Source: a virus. From it: a stretch of DNA of 30,901 nt. Positions 1-6,319 of the stretch are shown here, in pieces. Position 1 is the first letter of the stretch; the number at the start of each line of letters is the position of its first letter. The translations under genes were made by a program, and so were the position numbers. The DNA lies in the IMG/VR virus record IMGVR_UViG_3300027741_000185, positions 1 to 30,901 of that record; one strand, written 5' to 3'. The notes below the pieces were generated by a model. It did no database searches. It was not told the origin of the DNA and saw only the letters and a list, made by a program, of their open reading frames with translations.

Positions 1-2
1 CA

Positions 3-74
3 TATGGTTATACATCACCAAATGGTGGAGAAGTGTTAAAACAAACCGTGGTAAGCCCACCCTTCACTTTATAA
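3..74 (+). CDS. 3' end of an upstream gene (partial, unrecognised)
   Basis: Reading frame 3 is open from the left edge and stops at TAA 72-74, giving 23 residues that end in SPPFTL. Codon choice (GGT, GGA, ACA, CCA, TTA, AAA) matches the rest of the window, and the stop lies just before the promoter-like box of the next gene, so this is probably the C-terminus of a phage gene beginning outside the window. It is too short to assign a function. The other two forward frames are also short and open, so the frame choice is tentative. Confidence 0.4.
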   Translation, partial: YGYTSPNGGEVLKQTVVSPPFTL

Positions 75-84
75 CATAACAATA

Positions 85-93
85 TATTTATAA
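85..93 (+). promoter_or_regulatory. TATTTATNA box upstream of the 74-aa gene
   Basis: TATTTATAA ends 13 nt before the ATG at 107. The same nonamer pattern recurs in front of most other transcription units in the window, which is why it is listed as a putative phage promoter element. No -35-like element is obvious. Confidence 0.4.
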
Positions 94-106
94 TAAAAGA
101 TTTTTT

Positions 107-331
107 ATGGATTTAAGAACATCATTAAACAATTACCTTGGAAAATCAGTGAGATATTCTGAGGAAGATAATGGAGATGGAACTAAACAAGTTTGTGACT
201 TGGATACAGGCGATTGTTATACTGTAAGAGAAAGAGATGGTCTAATTGAAAGAGCGGGTCATCAAACAACAATAAATAAAAGAGTTAGAGTTGAAACTGC
301 GAGAGGAGTTAAGACTTTATTAAACGGATAA
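107..331 (+). CDS. Hypothetical 74-aa protein
   Basis: I do not recognise this protein. It is small, polar and charged, with a central DLDTGDCYTVRERDG stretch that looks like two short beta strands joined by an acidic turn (residues about 31-45) and a basic C-terminal third (NKRVRVETARGVK). It has two cysteines and no signal peptide or membrane segment. The ATG follows an A/T-rich leader with no Shine-Dalgarno site, as at its neighbours. It ends 4 nt before the next gene, so the two are probably co-transcribed from the TATTTATAA box at 85-93 and ended by the terminator at 1026-1051. Confidence 0.7.
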   Translation: MDLRTSLNNYLGKSVRYSEEDNGDGTKQVCDLDTGDCYTVRERDGLIERAGHQTTINKRVRVETARGVKTLLNG

Positions 332-335
332 CAAA

Positions 336-1016
336 ATGAGTTTAGATAAAAAAATTATCAGCGAGATTGAAAGATATAAGAATATTAATAACTATATCTT
401 AGAACAAGCGGCACCACCGCCTGATTTGGGACCATTGGCACCTGAAGGTGGAGAAGGAGAGGGAGCACCTCCACCACCAGCACCAGCTGAGGCGACACCG
501 CCACCAGCACCTGATGCAGGTCCACAAAAAATTGATGTGGATAATGACCCAGATGTTGAAAAGGTTGATGATAAAGGCAAATCAGAAGATAAAGGTGATG
601 CTGATGACGAAGGAACTGAAACGTTGGACATCACTGATTTAGTAGATTCTCAAAAAAATATTGAGAACAAACAAAATGAATACTTTGAAAATCTATTTAG
701 TCAAATTCAAAATCTTGAATCCAAATTGGGTGAGATGGATAATATTATGAACAAGCTGAACGCACTTGAAAATAAGATTGAAAAATATAGAGAAAAAACA
801 CCACAAGAAAAATTAGAATTAAGAAGTTTAGATTCATATCCATTCAACCAAAAGTTATCACAATTCTTCGATGATAAACAAGAAGATATGGAAAAAACTG
901 GAAAACATGATTATATTTTAACCACAGATGATGTGAAAGATATTAATGTAAATGATATTAAAAATTCATTCCAACCAGGGGGAGGCGACAAGTACAACGA
1001 CGAATTCAAACGTTAA
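336..1016 (+). CDS. Hypothetical Pro/Ala-rich, coiled-coil protein (226 aa)
   Basis: Function is not recognised. The layout is clear. A short N-terminal helix (residues 1-24) leads into a Pro/Ala/Gly-rich linker (about 25-65, with runs such as APPPPAPAEATPPPAP), then a strongly acidic Asp/Glu/Lys segment (about 66-100), a DITDLVDSQKNI motif, a predicted coiled coil (about 105-160, heptad-like LESKLGEMDNIMNKLNALENKI) and a mixed C-terminus. No cysteine or membrane segment is present. Such a flexible linker plus oligomerising coil suits a virion-associated or scaffold-type adaptor, but that is inference. It starts 4 nt after the preceding gene and is followed directly by an intrinsic terminator. 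Confidence 0.75.
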   Translation: MSLDKKIISEIERYKNINNYILEQAAPPPDLGPLAPEGGEGEGAPPPPAPAEATPPPAPDAGPQKIDVDNDPDVEKVDDKGKSEDKGDADDEGTETLDITDLVDSQKNIENKQNEYFENLFSQIQNLESKLGEMDNIMNKLNALENKIEKYREKTPQEKLELRSLDSYPFNQKLSQFFDDKQEDMEKTGKHDYILTTDDVKDINVNDIKNSFQPGGGDKYNDEFKR

Positions 1017-1025
1017 AAATAAATT

Positions 1026-1053
1026 AAAAGGTCATCGAAAGATGACCTTTTTT
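1026..1053 (+). terminator. Intrinsic terminator after the 226-aa gene
   Basis: A perfect 11-bp stem AAAAGGTCATC (1026-1036) pairs with GATGACCTTTT (1041-1051) across a stable GAAA tetraloop, and the T-run continues to 1053. It begins 9 nt after the stop codon at 1016 and separates the two small upstream genes from the replication block. Confidence 0.9.
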
Positions 1054-1055
1054 AT

Positions 1056-1084
1056 TTGACATCCGCCTTATTTATTACTATATT
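1056..1084 (+). promoter_or_regulatory. Sigma70-like promoter for the gp32-like gene
   Basis: TTGACA (1056-1061) and TATATT (1079-1084) are separated by 17 bp, a near-consensus housekeeping-type promoter. It lies directly behind the terminator and 33 nt before the ATG at 1118. A TATTTATTA box (1069-1077) sits inside the spacer, so two overlapping promoters for different polymerase forms are possible. Bacteroidetes hosts normally use a different consensus (-7 TAnnTTTG), so host use of this -35/-10 pair is uncertain. Confidence 0.55.
1069..1077 (+). promoter_or_regulatory. TATTTATNA box upstream of the gp32-like gene
   Basis: TATTTATTA is located 40 nt before the ATG at 1118, between the -35-like and -10-like hexamers described separately. 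It belongs to the recurring motif set of this window. Confidence 0.35.
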
Positions 1085-1117
1085 TTATAAACAATTTAAT
1101 AATTTAATTTAAAAAAA

Positions 1118-1978
1118 ATGAGTAATGTATTAGACGCCGTATTGGCACAGTATGAGAAATCACAAAACGCATCGGGCGGGGCCCAAAGTAAAATGTCGCA
1201 AGACGAAAGAATGAAAAAGTATTTCGCTTTAATCCTTGGTGATAAAGAGAAATCAGGTCAAAGAAAAATTAGAATCCTACCAACAACAGATGGTTCATCA
1301 CCTTTCAAAGAGGCTTGGTATCATGAAATTCAAGTAGGTGGACAATGGCAAAAGTTCTATGACCCAGCTAAGAATAACAACGAACGTTCACCTTTGAATG
1401 AGGTTTATGAGGAGTTGATGTCAACTGGCAAAGAATCAGACAAAGAATTGGCGAAACAATATAAGTCTCGTAAGTTCTATATTGTAAAAGTAATCGACAG
1501 AGACCACGAAGAAGATGGTCCAAAGTTTTGGAGATTCAAACACAACTACAAGAATGATGGTATCTTGGATAAAATCATTCCTATTTGGAGAAACAAAGGC
1601 GACATCACTGACCCTGAAAAAGGACGTGACTTAATCATCGAGTTAACAAAATCTAAAACACCTGCTGGTAAAGAGTATACAAGTGTATCAACAATTATGT
1701 ATGAAGACCAAGGTCCTGTTCACGAAGAAAAAGAACAAGCAAATGCTTGGATTAATGACGAGTTAACATGGAATGATGTATATAGTAAAAAACCTGTAGA
1801 ATATCTTGAAGCTATCGCAAGAGGAGAAACTCCAAAATGGGATAACGATAAAGGTGGATATGTTTACGGAGACGCAACAGTATCTGAAGAAAGTTTTGGT
1901 GGAACAAAAAAATCAACACCATCTAAAATGGTTGACCCACAAGCAGATGCTGATGTGGATTCAGATTTACCATTCTAA
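1118..1978 (+). CDS. 32: gp32-like single-stranded DNA-binding protein
   Basis: Recognised as a T4 gp32-type ssDNA-binding protein, which coats ssDNA at the replication fork and works with UvsX and the gp41 helicase, both encoded just downstream. A KIRILPTTDGSSPFKEAWYH block (about 49-68) matches the start of the gp32 OB-fold core. A Lys/Arg/aromatic-rich middle (KFWRFKHNYKN) fits DNA contact. A Ser/Thr-rich linker ends in an acidic tail, DADVDSDLPF, like the protein-interaction tip of bacterial SSBs. Length 286 aa compares with 301 aa in T4. The protein contains no cysteine at all, so the T4 zinc ligands (H64, C77, C87, C90) are not conserved: where T4 has CPVCQ this one reads SPLNE. It has its own promoter and terminator, fitting high, separate expression. 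Confidence 0.85.
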   Translation: MSNVLDAVLAQYEKSQNASGGAQSKMSQDERMKKYFALILGDKEKSGQRKIRILPTTDGSSPFKEAWYHEIQVGGQWQKFYDPAKNNNERSPLNEVYEELMSTGKESDKELAKQYKSRKFYIVKVIDRDHEEDGPKFWRFKHNYKNDGILDKIIPIWRNKGDITDPEKGRDLIIELTKSKTPAGKEYTSVSTIMYEDQGPVHEEKEQANAWINDELTWNDVYSKKPVEYLEAIARGETPKWDNDKGGYVYGDATVSEESFGGTKKSTPSKMVDPQADADVDSDLPF

Positions 1979-1985
1979 ATTATAC

Positions 1986-2012
1986 GGGTGGAGATAATAC
2001 TCCACCCTTTTT
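1986..2012 (+). terminator. Intrinsic terminator after the gp32-like gene
   Basis: Perfect 8-bp stem GGGTGGAG (1986-1993) / CTCCACCC (2000-2007), loop ATAATA, followed by TTTTT (2008-2012). It begins 7 nt after the stop codon. The next gene starts at 2023 with no clear new promoter, so read-through probably supplies the UvsX operon while gp32 is made in excess. Confidence 0.9.
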
Positions 2013-2022
2013 AATCTATAAT

Positions 2023-2313
2023 ATGACATTCAAAGAAGAAGTTGACTTACAGTTAAGAGATAATAAGATGATATCTTACGAGATATTGAGTCAGTTAAAA
2101 GATAAAGGATACTTCTCAGGAAGACCTAAACAAATTGGTGATACCGTTTTATTCGGTATGTTAAGAGAAGAAGAAGGTGAGTCAATTATCAAACTAATAA
2201 CATTCCATGAAGATGAAATAGGTGAACTTTATGAAGAGGATAAAATATTCTACAACCGAAACAAAACAAATAAATTACCAAGCATTAAAAGAATAGAAGA
2301 TGGCGGGAATTAA
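2023..2313 (+). CDS. Hypothetical 96-aa protein between gp32 and uvsX
   Basis: I do not recognise this protein. It begins with a helical, charged segment (residues 1-30, containing MISYEILSQLKDKGYF), followed by probable beta strands (GDTVLFGML, ESIIKLITF) and an acidic helix (HEDEIGELYEEDKIFY), with no cysteine or membrane segment. It starts 10 nt after the gp32 terminator, and its last 14 nt overlap the start of uvsX. The coupling and position imply a role with DNA recombination or replication, possibly as an accessory factor to gp32 or UvsX. It is too short for a gp59-type helicase loader and does not look like UvsY. Confidence 0.7.
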   Translation: MTFKEEVDLQLRDNKMISYEILSQLKDKGYFSGRPKQIGDTVLFGMLREEEGESIIKLITFHEDEIGELYEEDKIFYNRNKTNKLPSIKRIEDGGN

Positions 2314-3283
2314 GAAAAAAGAGGTTGGAGGATTCAAAGATAAATTCTCAACCAAAACAAAGTATAAAGAAACTAGCTACTATTTTTGTGGTGAAGCGTT
2401 CTTAAGTGCCAGTGGATTACCAGGTCCTGTTATGGGTGGCATCAATATGTTCTTGGGACATAGTAATAGTTCAAAAACAACTGCTATGATTTTAGCAGCT
2501 GCTGATGCACAAAAGAAAGGTCATTTACCTGTCTTTATCATTACCGAAAAGAAGTGGAGTTGGGAACATGCTGTTGAGTTAGGTTTGGGTGCTAAAAAGA
2601 ATTCTGACGGTGAGTGGGATGGTGATTTCATCTTCAACGACAGTTTTGACTATATTGAACAAGTAACAGATTTCATTAATGAAGTGTTAGATGCTCAAGA
2701 GAAAGGTGAAATACAACAATCTATTTTATTCCTTTGGGATTCTGTAGGTTCAATCCCTTGTAAGATGACCTTCGATGGTAAGGGTGGTAAGCAACATAAC
2801 GCTGCAACACTTGCTGACAAAATTGGTATGGGAGTTCATTCAAGAATTTCTAAATCAAAGAAAGAAGATTATGCATATTACAATACTTTAGTTGTTGTTA
2901 ATCAACCTTGGGTTGCTCTTCCCGACAATCCGTTTGGACAACCTACAATCAAAGCAAAAGGTGGAGAGGCGTTATGGTTAGCATCTTCATTAGTATTCTT
3001 ATTTGGTAATCAAGCAAGTGCGGGTATCAACCATATCACGGCAACCAAAGGAGGAAGAACTGTGAGATATGCTATCAGAACTAAAATTTCAATATTGAAG
3101 AACCACGTAAATGGTTTGGGGTATAATGATGGAAAGTTAATTGCAGTACCACAAGGATATATTGAAGATACTAAAGAAGCTTTGGAATCTTATAAGAAAG
3201 AGTATTCCCAATATTGGAACGGTATCTTATCAGGAACTGGTGAGTTAACCTTAGAAGAAACAACTGATGATATCAGCGAGTAA
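2300..3283 (+). CDS. uvsX: UvsX-like RecA-family recombinase
   Basis: RecA/UvsX-family ATPase that forms filaments on ssDNA and catalyses strand exchange, which in T4-like phages starts recombination-dependent replication and repairs breaks. The Walker A motif is GHSNSSKT (residues 53-60, Lys59), the same atypical form as T4 UvsX GPSKSFKS. Walker B is SILFLWDSVG with Asp147. A VVVNQPW segment and the following KAKGGEALW block correspond to the L2/Q-loop and C-terminal core of the RecA fold. Length 327 aa compares with 391 in T4, so the terminal extensions are shorter. It overlaps the preceding small gene by 14 nt (translational coupling) and is followed 32 nt later by the 5' nuclease. Confidence in the family is high. 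Confidence 0.9.
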   Translation: MAGIKKKEVGGFKDKFSTKTKYKETSYYFCGEAFLSASGLPGPVMGGINMFLGHSNSSKTTAMILAAADAQKKGHLPVFIITEKKWSWEHAVELGLGAKKNSDGEWDGDFIFNDSFDYIEQVTDFINEVLDAQEKGEIQQSILFLWDSVGSIPCKMTFDGKGGKQHNAATLADKIGMGVHSRISKSKKEDYAYYNTLVVVNQPWVALPDNPFGQPTIKAKGGEALWLASSLVFLFGNQASAGINHITATKGGRTVRYAIRTKISILKNHVNGLGYNDGKLIAVPQGYIEDTKEALESYKKEYSQYWNGILSGTGELTLEETTDDISE

Positions 3284-3315
3284 GAAACAATTTTTATCAC
3301 CTCTAATTTAACAAA

Positions 3316-4311
3316 GTGACTAAAACACTTTTAGTAGACGGAAACAATTTATTCAAAATAGGATTTCACGGAGTAAGAGATTTATACAGTGATGGAGACC
3401 ATTTAGGTGGAATCTATCACTTTATAAACATCCTTAGAAAATTCTTAGAAGAACATGACCACGATAAGGTGGTTGTATTTTGGGATTCCAATTCCTCCAT
3501 CCGTAAATCAATTTACCCACAATATAAGGCGAACAGACGCCAAGATATGAATGAGTACAAGTACGAGTCGTATCTTAATCAACAATCAAGGGTTAAACAA
3601 TACCTCGAAGAAATTTTTGTAAGACAAGTTGAAATGATTGATAATGAGGCAGATGACCTTATCGCCTATTATTGTAAGATTGCTACCGATGAGCAGATAA
3701 TCATCTTCTCAGCTGATAAGGACCTTACCCAGTTGATTAACGAGAATATCAGCGTGTATTCTCCCATCTCAAAGCAATACTTCGGTAACGGGGATAATAT
3801 CGTCATTAATAAGGTTCACATTCCACATTATAATGTTTTACTTTGTAAAATATTCACAGGAGACAAATCAGATAACATAGATGGTATCGAAGGTCTCGGA
3901 GAAAAAACTTTAATAAAGTATTTCCCTCAAGTGCAGGAAAAACCCTGCACTGTGGAAGAATTACTCGATATTGCACGAAATATCCCGCAAAAGAAACCTA
4001 TTAAAACTTTATCAAATCTTTTGAATGGTAAAACAAAATCAACTATACTTGGAGAAGAGTTTTATATCACAAACAAAAAAATTGTTGACCTCACGAACCC
4101 ATTGATTACAGATGATGGAAAGACATTAGTTGAACAAATAATCACAGACATAATTGACCCCACCGATAGAGGTTATAAAAACTTAATGAGAATGATGATG
4201 GAAGATGGTCTCTTTAAGTATCTACCTAAGGATGATAATGCTTGGGTAAACTTCCTCACCCCTTTTATGAAATTAACAAGAAAAGAAAAACGAAACACAA
4301 ACAAAAATTAA
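3316..4311 (+). CDS. rnh: 5'-3' exonuclease / flap endonuclease (T4 RNase H-like)
   Basis: PIN/FEN-family 5' nuclease, the T4 RNase H type that removes RNA primers and trims 5' flaps of lagging-strand fragments. The metal-binding acidic residues are visible in order: Asp8 (LLVDGNNL), Asp57 (VVFWDSN), Glu111/Asp113/Asp114 (NEADDL), Asp134/Asp136 (SADKDL) and Asp183/Asp186 (TGDKSDN). The last pair starts the helix-three-turn DNA-binding region GIEGLGEKT. Length 331 aa compares with 305 in T4. The start is GTG: no ATG fits, and residue 5 already enters the first beta strand. The gene carries an unusually perfect internal hairpin (3930-3951), and its last 23 nt contain half of a 15-nt direct repeat. 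Confidence 0.9.
   Translation: MTKTLLVDGNNLFKIGFHGVRDLYSDGDHLGGIYHFINILRKFLEEHDHDKVVVFWDSNSSIRKSIYPQYKANRRQDMNEYKYESYLNQQSRVKQYLEEIFVRQVEMIDNEADDLIAYYCKIATDEQIIIFSADKDLTQLINENISVYSPISKQYFGNGDNIVINKVHIPHYNVLLCKIFTGDKSDNIDGIEGLGEKTLIKYFPQVQEKPCTVEELLDIARNIPQKKPIKTLSNLLNGKTKSTILGEEFYITNKKIVDLTNPLITDDGKTLVEQIITDIIDPTDRGYKNLMRMMMEDGLFKYLPKDDNAWVNFLTPFMKLTRKEKRNTNKN
3930..3951 (+). other. Perfect hairpin inside the 5' nuclease gene
   Basis: AGTGCAGG (3930-3937) pairs perfectly with CCTGCACT (3944-3951) around a 6-nt A-rich loop AAAAAC. It is GC-rich for this genome and has no following T-run, so it is not a terminator. It encodes part of QVQEKPCTV. Confidence 0.5.
4289..4303 (+). repeat. 15-nt direct repeat, copy 1
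   Basis: AACGAAACACAAACA is found here, ending 13 nt before the ATG at 4317, and again at 4790-4804, where its last A is the first base of the helicase start codon. The two copies precede two neighbouring replication genes, so a shared translational operator is possible. Confidence 0.7.
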
Positions 4312-4316
4312 ACGCT

Positions 4317-4769
4317 ATGAAAGAAATGGACAGCACCAAAATGGAGTTTCTCTTGACACTTAACGATAACATCGTTGTTCAAAGATTCTTCAACGTCAGA
4401 GGGTTTAACCCAAAGGCAAAAAACTCTTTAGAGTTGTATGAGTTCATGAAGTCTCTAAAAGAAGAGCTTCAGTATTACCTAAAGATGAAAACAGTTATCT
4501 ACATGATGGATAATAGAAACGCTATTGAAAGCGACGCAAGTATCATGAATACATCATTCACTGATGGGCCTGAAGTTTTTAACCTTTTTGTTAAGGTTGG
4601 AGAGCAGACAATTTGTCATAGAATTTTTGACGGAAAATTATTTCCACCAAAAGTTCGTTATACGGTTGATGTACGACCATTTTTGAGAGATGTCTTAAGA
4701 GAGTTGACTGACATTTTTTCAAACAACAGATTAACTTACGAATATTTGGATTTTGACTTGAGCAAGTAA
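4317..4769 (+). CDS. Hypothetical 150-aa protein between nuclease and helicase
   Basis: Function is not recognised. The frame is open upstream to an ATG at 4242, but the extra 25 residues lie inside the nuclease gene and are a low-complexity Lys-rich shadow, so the ATG at 4317, 5 nt after the nuclease stop, is preferred. The protein reads as alpha/beta: strand MEFLLTLND, helix around ELYEFMKSLKEEL, then FNLFVKVG and ICHRIFDG strands, a FPPKVRYTVDVRPFLRDVL block, and a C-terminal acidic helix. It has no Walker motif, zinc cluster or membrane segment. Its place inside the uvsX-nuclease-helicase block suggests a replication accessory role. Confidence 0.75.
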   Translation: MKEMDSTKMEFLLTLNDNIVVQRFFNVRGFNPKAKNSLELYEFMKSLKEELQYYLKMKTVIYMMDNRNAIESDASIMNTSFTDGPEVFNLFVKVGEQTICHRIFDGKLFPPKVRYTVDVRPFLRDVLRELTDIFSNNRLTYEYLDFDLSK

Positions 4770-4789
4770 GTATTTAATAATAAGGGGAG

Positions 4790-4804
4790 AACGAAACACA
4801 AACA
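4790..4804 (+). repeat. 15-nt direct repeat, copy 2 (abuts helicase start)
   Basis: Identical to AACGAAACACAAACA at 4289-4303. Here it covers the 14 nt directly before the helicase ATG plus its A, which is where a translational repressor such as T4 RegA would act. A purine-rich AAGGGGAGA lies just upstream, but too far for normal Shine-Dalgarno spacing. Confidence 0.7.
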
Positions 4805-6186
4805 TGAATAAAAATTTTGACTACTTAGGGAACACTTTTCAGATACAATTATTGAACCAAATTATCGAAGATAAAGATTTTGCATCATCTATTATTGATG
4901 TAATTGAGAGTTCATACTTCGATAACAAATACTTTAAAATCATTTTACAAATGATAAAAGAGTATTATGTGAAGTACAAATCTTGTCCAAACTTTGATAC
5001 GTTGGAACAGATTGTTAAATCAGAAATTTCACAGGAATTGGTTGCAAAGATTGTTTTGGATACTCTAAAACAAGTCAAAGATGCACCATTTGAGGGTACA
5101 CATTTTGTACAAGAAAAAGCATTGAAATTCTGTAAACAACAAGAGTTACAAAAGGCGATGGATAAGTCTCAGAAGATTATTACTGAGGGTGATTTTGAGT
5201 CTTACGACAAAGTTGAAGGTTTGATTAGAGAAGCACTTCAGGTGGGTGAAATTGAAAAAGATGTTACTGATATCTTCATGGGACTTGATACAGTATTGGA
5301 TGAGGACTATAGACATCCAATTCCGATGGGTATTGCAGGTCTTGATAATCTTCTTAAGGGTGGATTAGCCAAAGGTGAGATTGGAGTTATATTAGCTCCT
5401 ACGGGGGTTGGTAAAACCACAATCCTGACCAAGATTGCAAATACTGCCTTTAACTTGGGGTATAATGTTCTTCAAATATTTTTTGAGGACAATCCTAAAA
5501 TTGTTCAAAGAAAGCACTTCACAATATGGACAGGTATTGAACCTGATAATTTGGCAAATCACAAAGATGAGGTATTAAAAAAGATTGGTGAGATTCAAGA
5601 TACAATGAAAAACAAATTGATTCTTAAAAAACTTGCATCTGATACAACTACTATGGGTCAAATTAAAAATCAGGTTAGAAAAATGATTGCCGATGGAAAT
5701 AAGATTGACTTAGTCTTGTTAGACTATATTGATTGTGTATTACCTGAATCAAGTGCTAAGGATGAATGGAAAGCTGAGGGTTCTGTAATGAGGGGATTTG
5801 AAGCGATGTGTCACGAATTGAATCTTGTTGGTTGGACAGCAACACAAGGTAACAGAAGTTCAATTTCATCTGAAGTTGTAACTACTGACCAAATGGGAGG
5901 TTCAATTAAGAAGGCTCAAGTGGGACACGTAATCATAACAGTAGCTAAGACTCTTGTACAAAAAGAGATGAACTTAGCAACGATTGCCATCACAAAGTCA
6001 CGTCTTGGTAAAGACGGAGTTGTATTTGAAAACTGCAAATTTAATAACGAACTTCTTGAAATAGACACCGAATCTTCAGTAACATTCTTAGGTTTTGAAG
6101 GACAACAAGAAGAGAAAAAAAGAGATAGAGTTAAAGAGCTCTTAGAAAAAAGAAAAGAAAGAGAAGCGCAACAAAAATCAATTTAA
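4804..6186 (+). CDS. 41: Replicative DNA helicase (gp41/DnaB-like)
   Basis: Hexameric 5'-3' replicative helicase of the DnaB/gp41 family, which unwinds the fork and works with a primase not present in this window. An N-terminal helical domain (about 1-110) is followed by a linker and the RecA-like motor. The motor has PMGIAGLDNLLKGGL, Walker A APTGVGKTT (198-206, Lys204), and Walker B IDLVLLDYID (Asp307). Further on come WTATQGNR, which corresponds to the sensor region, and a VQKEMNLATIAITKSRLGKDG region typical of DnaB motif 4 with its Arg finger. Length 460 aa compares with 475 in T4 gp41. The C-terminus is a highly charged Lys/Arg/Glu helix, probably for partner binding. It is the last gene of the replication block. 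Confidence 0.9.
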   Translation: MNKNFDYLGNTFQIQLLNQIIEDKDFASSIIDVIESSYFDNKYFKIILQMIKEYYVKYKSCPNFDTLEQIVKSEISQELVAKIVLDTLKQVKDAPFEGTHFVQEKALKFCKQQELQKAMDKSQKIITEGDFESYDKVEGLIREALQVGEIEKDVTDIFMGLDTVLDEDYRHPIPMGIAGLDNLLKGGLAKGEIGVILAPTGVGKTTILTKIANTAFNLGYNVLQIFFEDNPKIVQRKHFTIWTGIEPDNLANHKDEVLKKIGEIQDTMKNKLILKKLASDTTTMGQIKNQVRKMIADGNKIDLVLLDYIDCVLPESSAKDEWKAEGSVMRGFEAMCHELNLVGWTATQGNRSSISSEVVTTDQMGGSIKKAQVGHVIITVAKTLVQKEMNLATIAITKSRLGKDGVVFENCKFNNELLEIDTESSVTFLGFEGQQEEKKRDRVKELLEKRKEREAQQKSI

Positions 6187-6319
6187 TTAAATATCTACTT
6201 TTTTAAAAAAAAACTTATTTTTTTAATCTAAATTGTTGGTCGCTTGGTGTTCGACCACATATTTATCATAAAAATCGTTGATTTTTTAATAAAATAACTA
6301 CACCTTAAAATTTACAAAA
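6187..6319 (+). promoter_or_regulatory. Intergenic region before the ribonucleotide reductase, with hairpin and TATTTATCA box
   Basis: This 133-nt gap holds an A/T hairpin (A-run 6205-6213, CTTA, T-run 6218-6224) that may act as a weak terminator for the helicase operon. A second small hairpin, TGGTCG (6237-6242) / CGACCA (6252-6257), is immediately followed by a TATTTATCA box (6260-6268), 51 nt before the reductase ATG. No cobalamin-riboswitch-like structure is visible, and the gap is too short for one. Confidence 0.45.

Noticed and set aside
4242-4316. Longer N-terminus (25 extra residues) for the 150-aa gene
   Set aside because: The extension lies almost entirely inside the nuclease gene, is Lys-rich low complexity, and a well-placed ATG at 4317 follows the nuclease stop.
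6187-6319. Cobalamin riboswitch before the B12-dependent reductase
   Set aside because: The region is only 133 nt of A/T tracts with two small hairpins. No B12-box-like conserved core is visible.
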